A DNA stretch of 5,852 nt from JAWLCA01 sp050485905. Its GTDB lineage: Bacteria; Pseudomonadota; Alphaproteobacteria; Rhodobacterales; Rhodobacteraceae. The number at the start of each line of letters is the position of its first letter. Position 1 is the first letter of the stretch. The DNA is taken from positions 1 to 5,852 of the forward strand of contig JBJHCH010000160.1 of the NCBI GenBank assembly GCA_050485905.1, written 5' to 3'. The position numbers and the translations under genes are program-made. The notes beneath the pieces are model-generated. The model worked only from the letters and a program-made list of their open reading frames with translations. It made no database searches and had not been told where the DNA came from. Shown one piece after another: positions 5,340 through 5,852 of this stretch.

Positions 5340-5852
5340 TCACTCCCATTCGATGGTTCCGGGCGGCTTTGAAGTGATGTCGTAAGTGACCCGGTTTATC
5401 CCTTTGACTTCATTTATGATCCGGGTTGCGGTCTCGCCCAGGAAGTCATGGGTGAAGCGATAGTAGTCTGCGGTCATACCGTCCACGGATGTGACGGCGC
5501 GCAGCGCACAGGCATAGTCATATGTGCGGCCGTCTCCCATCACCCCCACGGTGCGCACAGGCAGGAGCGCGACGAAGGCTTGCCAGATCTCGTCATAGAG
5601 CCCGTGCTTGCGGATCTGGTCGATATAGACTGCATCGGCGCGGCGCAGGATCTCCAGCTTTTCGCGCGTGATCTCGCCAGGGCAGCGGATGGCAAGGCCG
5701 GGGCCGGGAAAGGGGTGGCGGCCGATGAAGCTGTCGGGCAGGCCCAGTTCTCGACCAAGCGCGCGCACTTCGTCCTTGAACAGTTCGCGCAGGGGCTCGA
5801 CCAGCTTCATGCCCATCTTTTCCGGCAGACCGCCGACATTGTGGTGCGACTT
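5340..5852 (-). CDS. guaA: GMP synthase (glutamine-hydrolysing), C-terminal part
   Basis: GuaA converts XMP, ATP and glutamine to GMP, the last step of guanine nucleotide synthesis, in the cytoplasm. The reading frame is open to the window edge, so only the last 170 residues are present; the family has about 520. The first visible residues KSHHNVGGLP belong to the end of the ATP-pyrophosphatase domain. After it comes the dimerisation/XMP-binding domain: LVEPLRELFKDEVR (17-30 of the visible part), RHPFPGPGLAIR (45-56), LPVRTVGVMGDGRTYDY (97-113), the INEVKGINRVTYDITSKPP run and the canonical C-terminal GTIEWE. The glutaminase domain lies beyond the edge. The ATG at 5816 is internal, not a start. 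No terminator is visible in the 46 bases before the ABM gene, so read-through is plausible. Confidence 0.98.
   Translation of the reverse strand, partial: KSHHNVGGLPEKMGMKLVEPLRELFKDEVRALGRELGLPDSFIGRHPFPGPGLAIRCPGEITREKLEILRRADAVYIDQIRKHGLYDEIWQAFVALLPVRTVGVMGDGRTYDYACALRAVTSVDGMTADYYRFTHDFLGETATRIINEVKGINRVTYDITSKPPGTIEWE

Overview
The window reads as chromosomal DNA of a GC-rich alphaproteobacterium, most likely Rhodobacteraceae (Rhodobacter/Paracoccus-like). This rests on overall GC richness, strong G/C third-position bias, a metA homologue with the alphaproteobacterial MPIKLP start, and a short FadL-type porin. The family-level placement is inference. All seven genes lie on the minus strand, so transcription runs from high to low coordinates. 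I saw no tRNA, rRNA, insertion sequence, CRISPR array or phage gene, and no intergenic gap exceeds about 125 bases.

In transcription order: (1) the C-terminal third of guaA, GMP synthase, cut by the right edge (5340-5852). (2) A 94-residue ABM-fold protein (5009-5293) with a good ribosome binding site. (3) Ten bases later, a ten-helix EamA/DMT transporter (4090-4998). These three are close enough to share a transcript. (4) After the largest gap (3966-4089), which carries a perfect 7-bp inverted repeat, a weak promoter candidate and a leader hairpin, comes a FadL-type outer-membrane beta-barrel (2877-3965). (5) A 288-residue P-loop protein of unrecognised function (1962-2828) lies beyond a 9-bp GC hairpin. 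(6) metA (990-1913), with all catalytic residues and the glutamate that marks acetyl-CoA use, makes it a homoserine O-acetyltransferase. (7) A lipoprotein alpha/beta hydrolase (38-1015) has a start that overlaps the metA stop by 26 bases.

Genes 4-7 have short gaps or an overlap and form a plausible second unit. It combines an envelope porin, an unknown P-loop protein, the first committed step of methionine synthesis and a lipid-anchored envelope hydrolase. No pathway visibly unites them, so co-location may be no more than conserved neighbourhood. The window is largely ordinary housekeeping DNA. The points most worth checking are the unassigned P-loop protein with its structured, SD-poor start, the inverted repeat ahead of the porin, the acetyl-donor signature in MetA, and the lipoprotein hydrolase coupled to metA.
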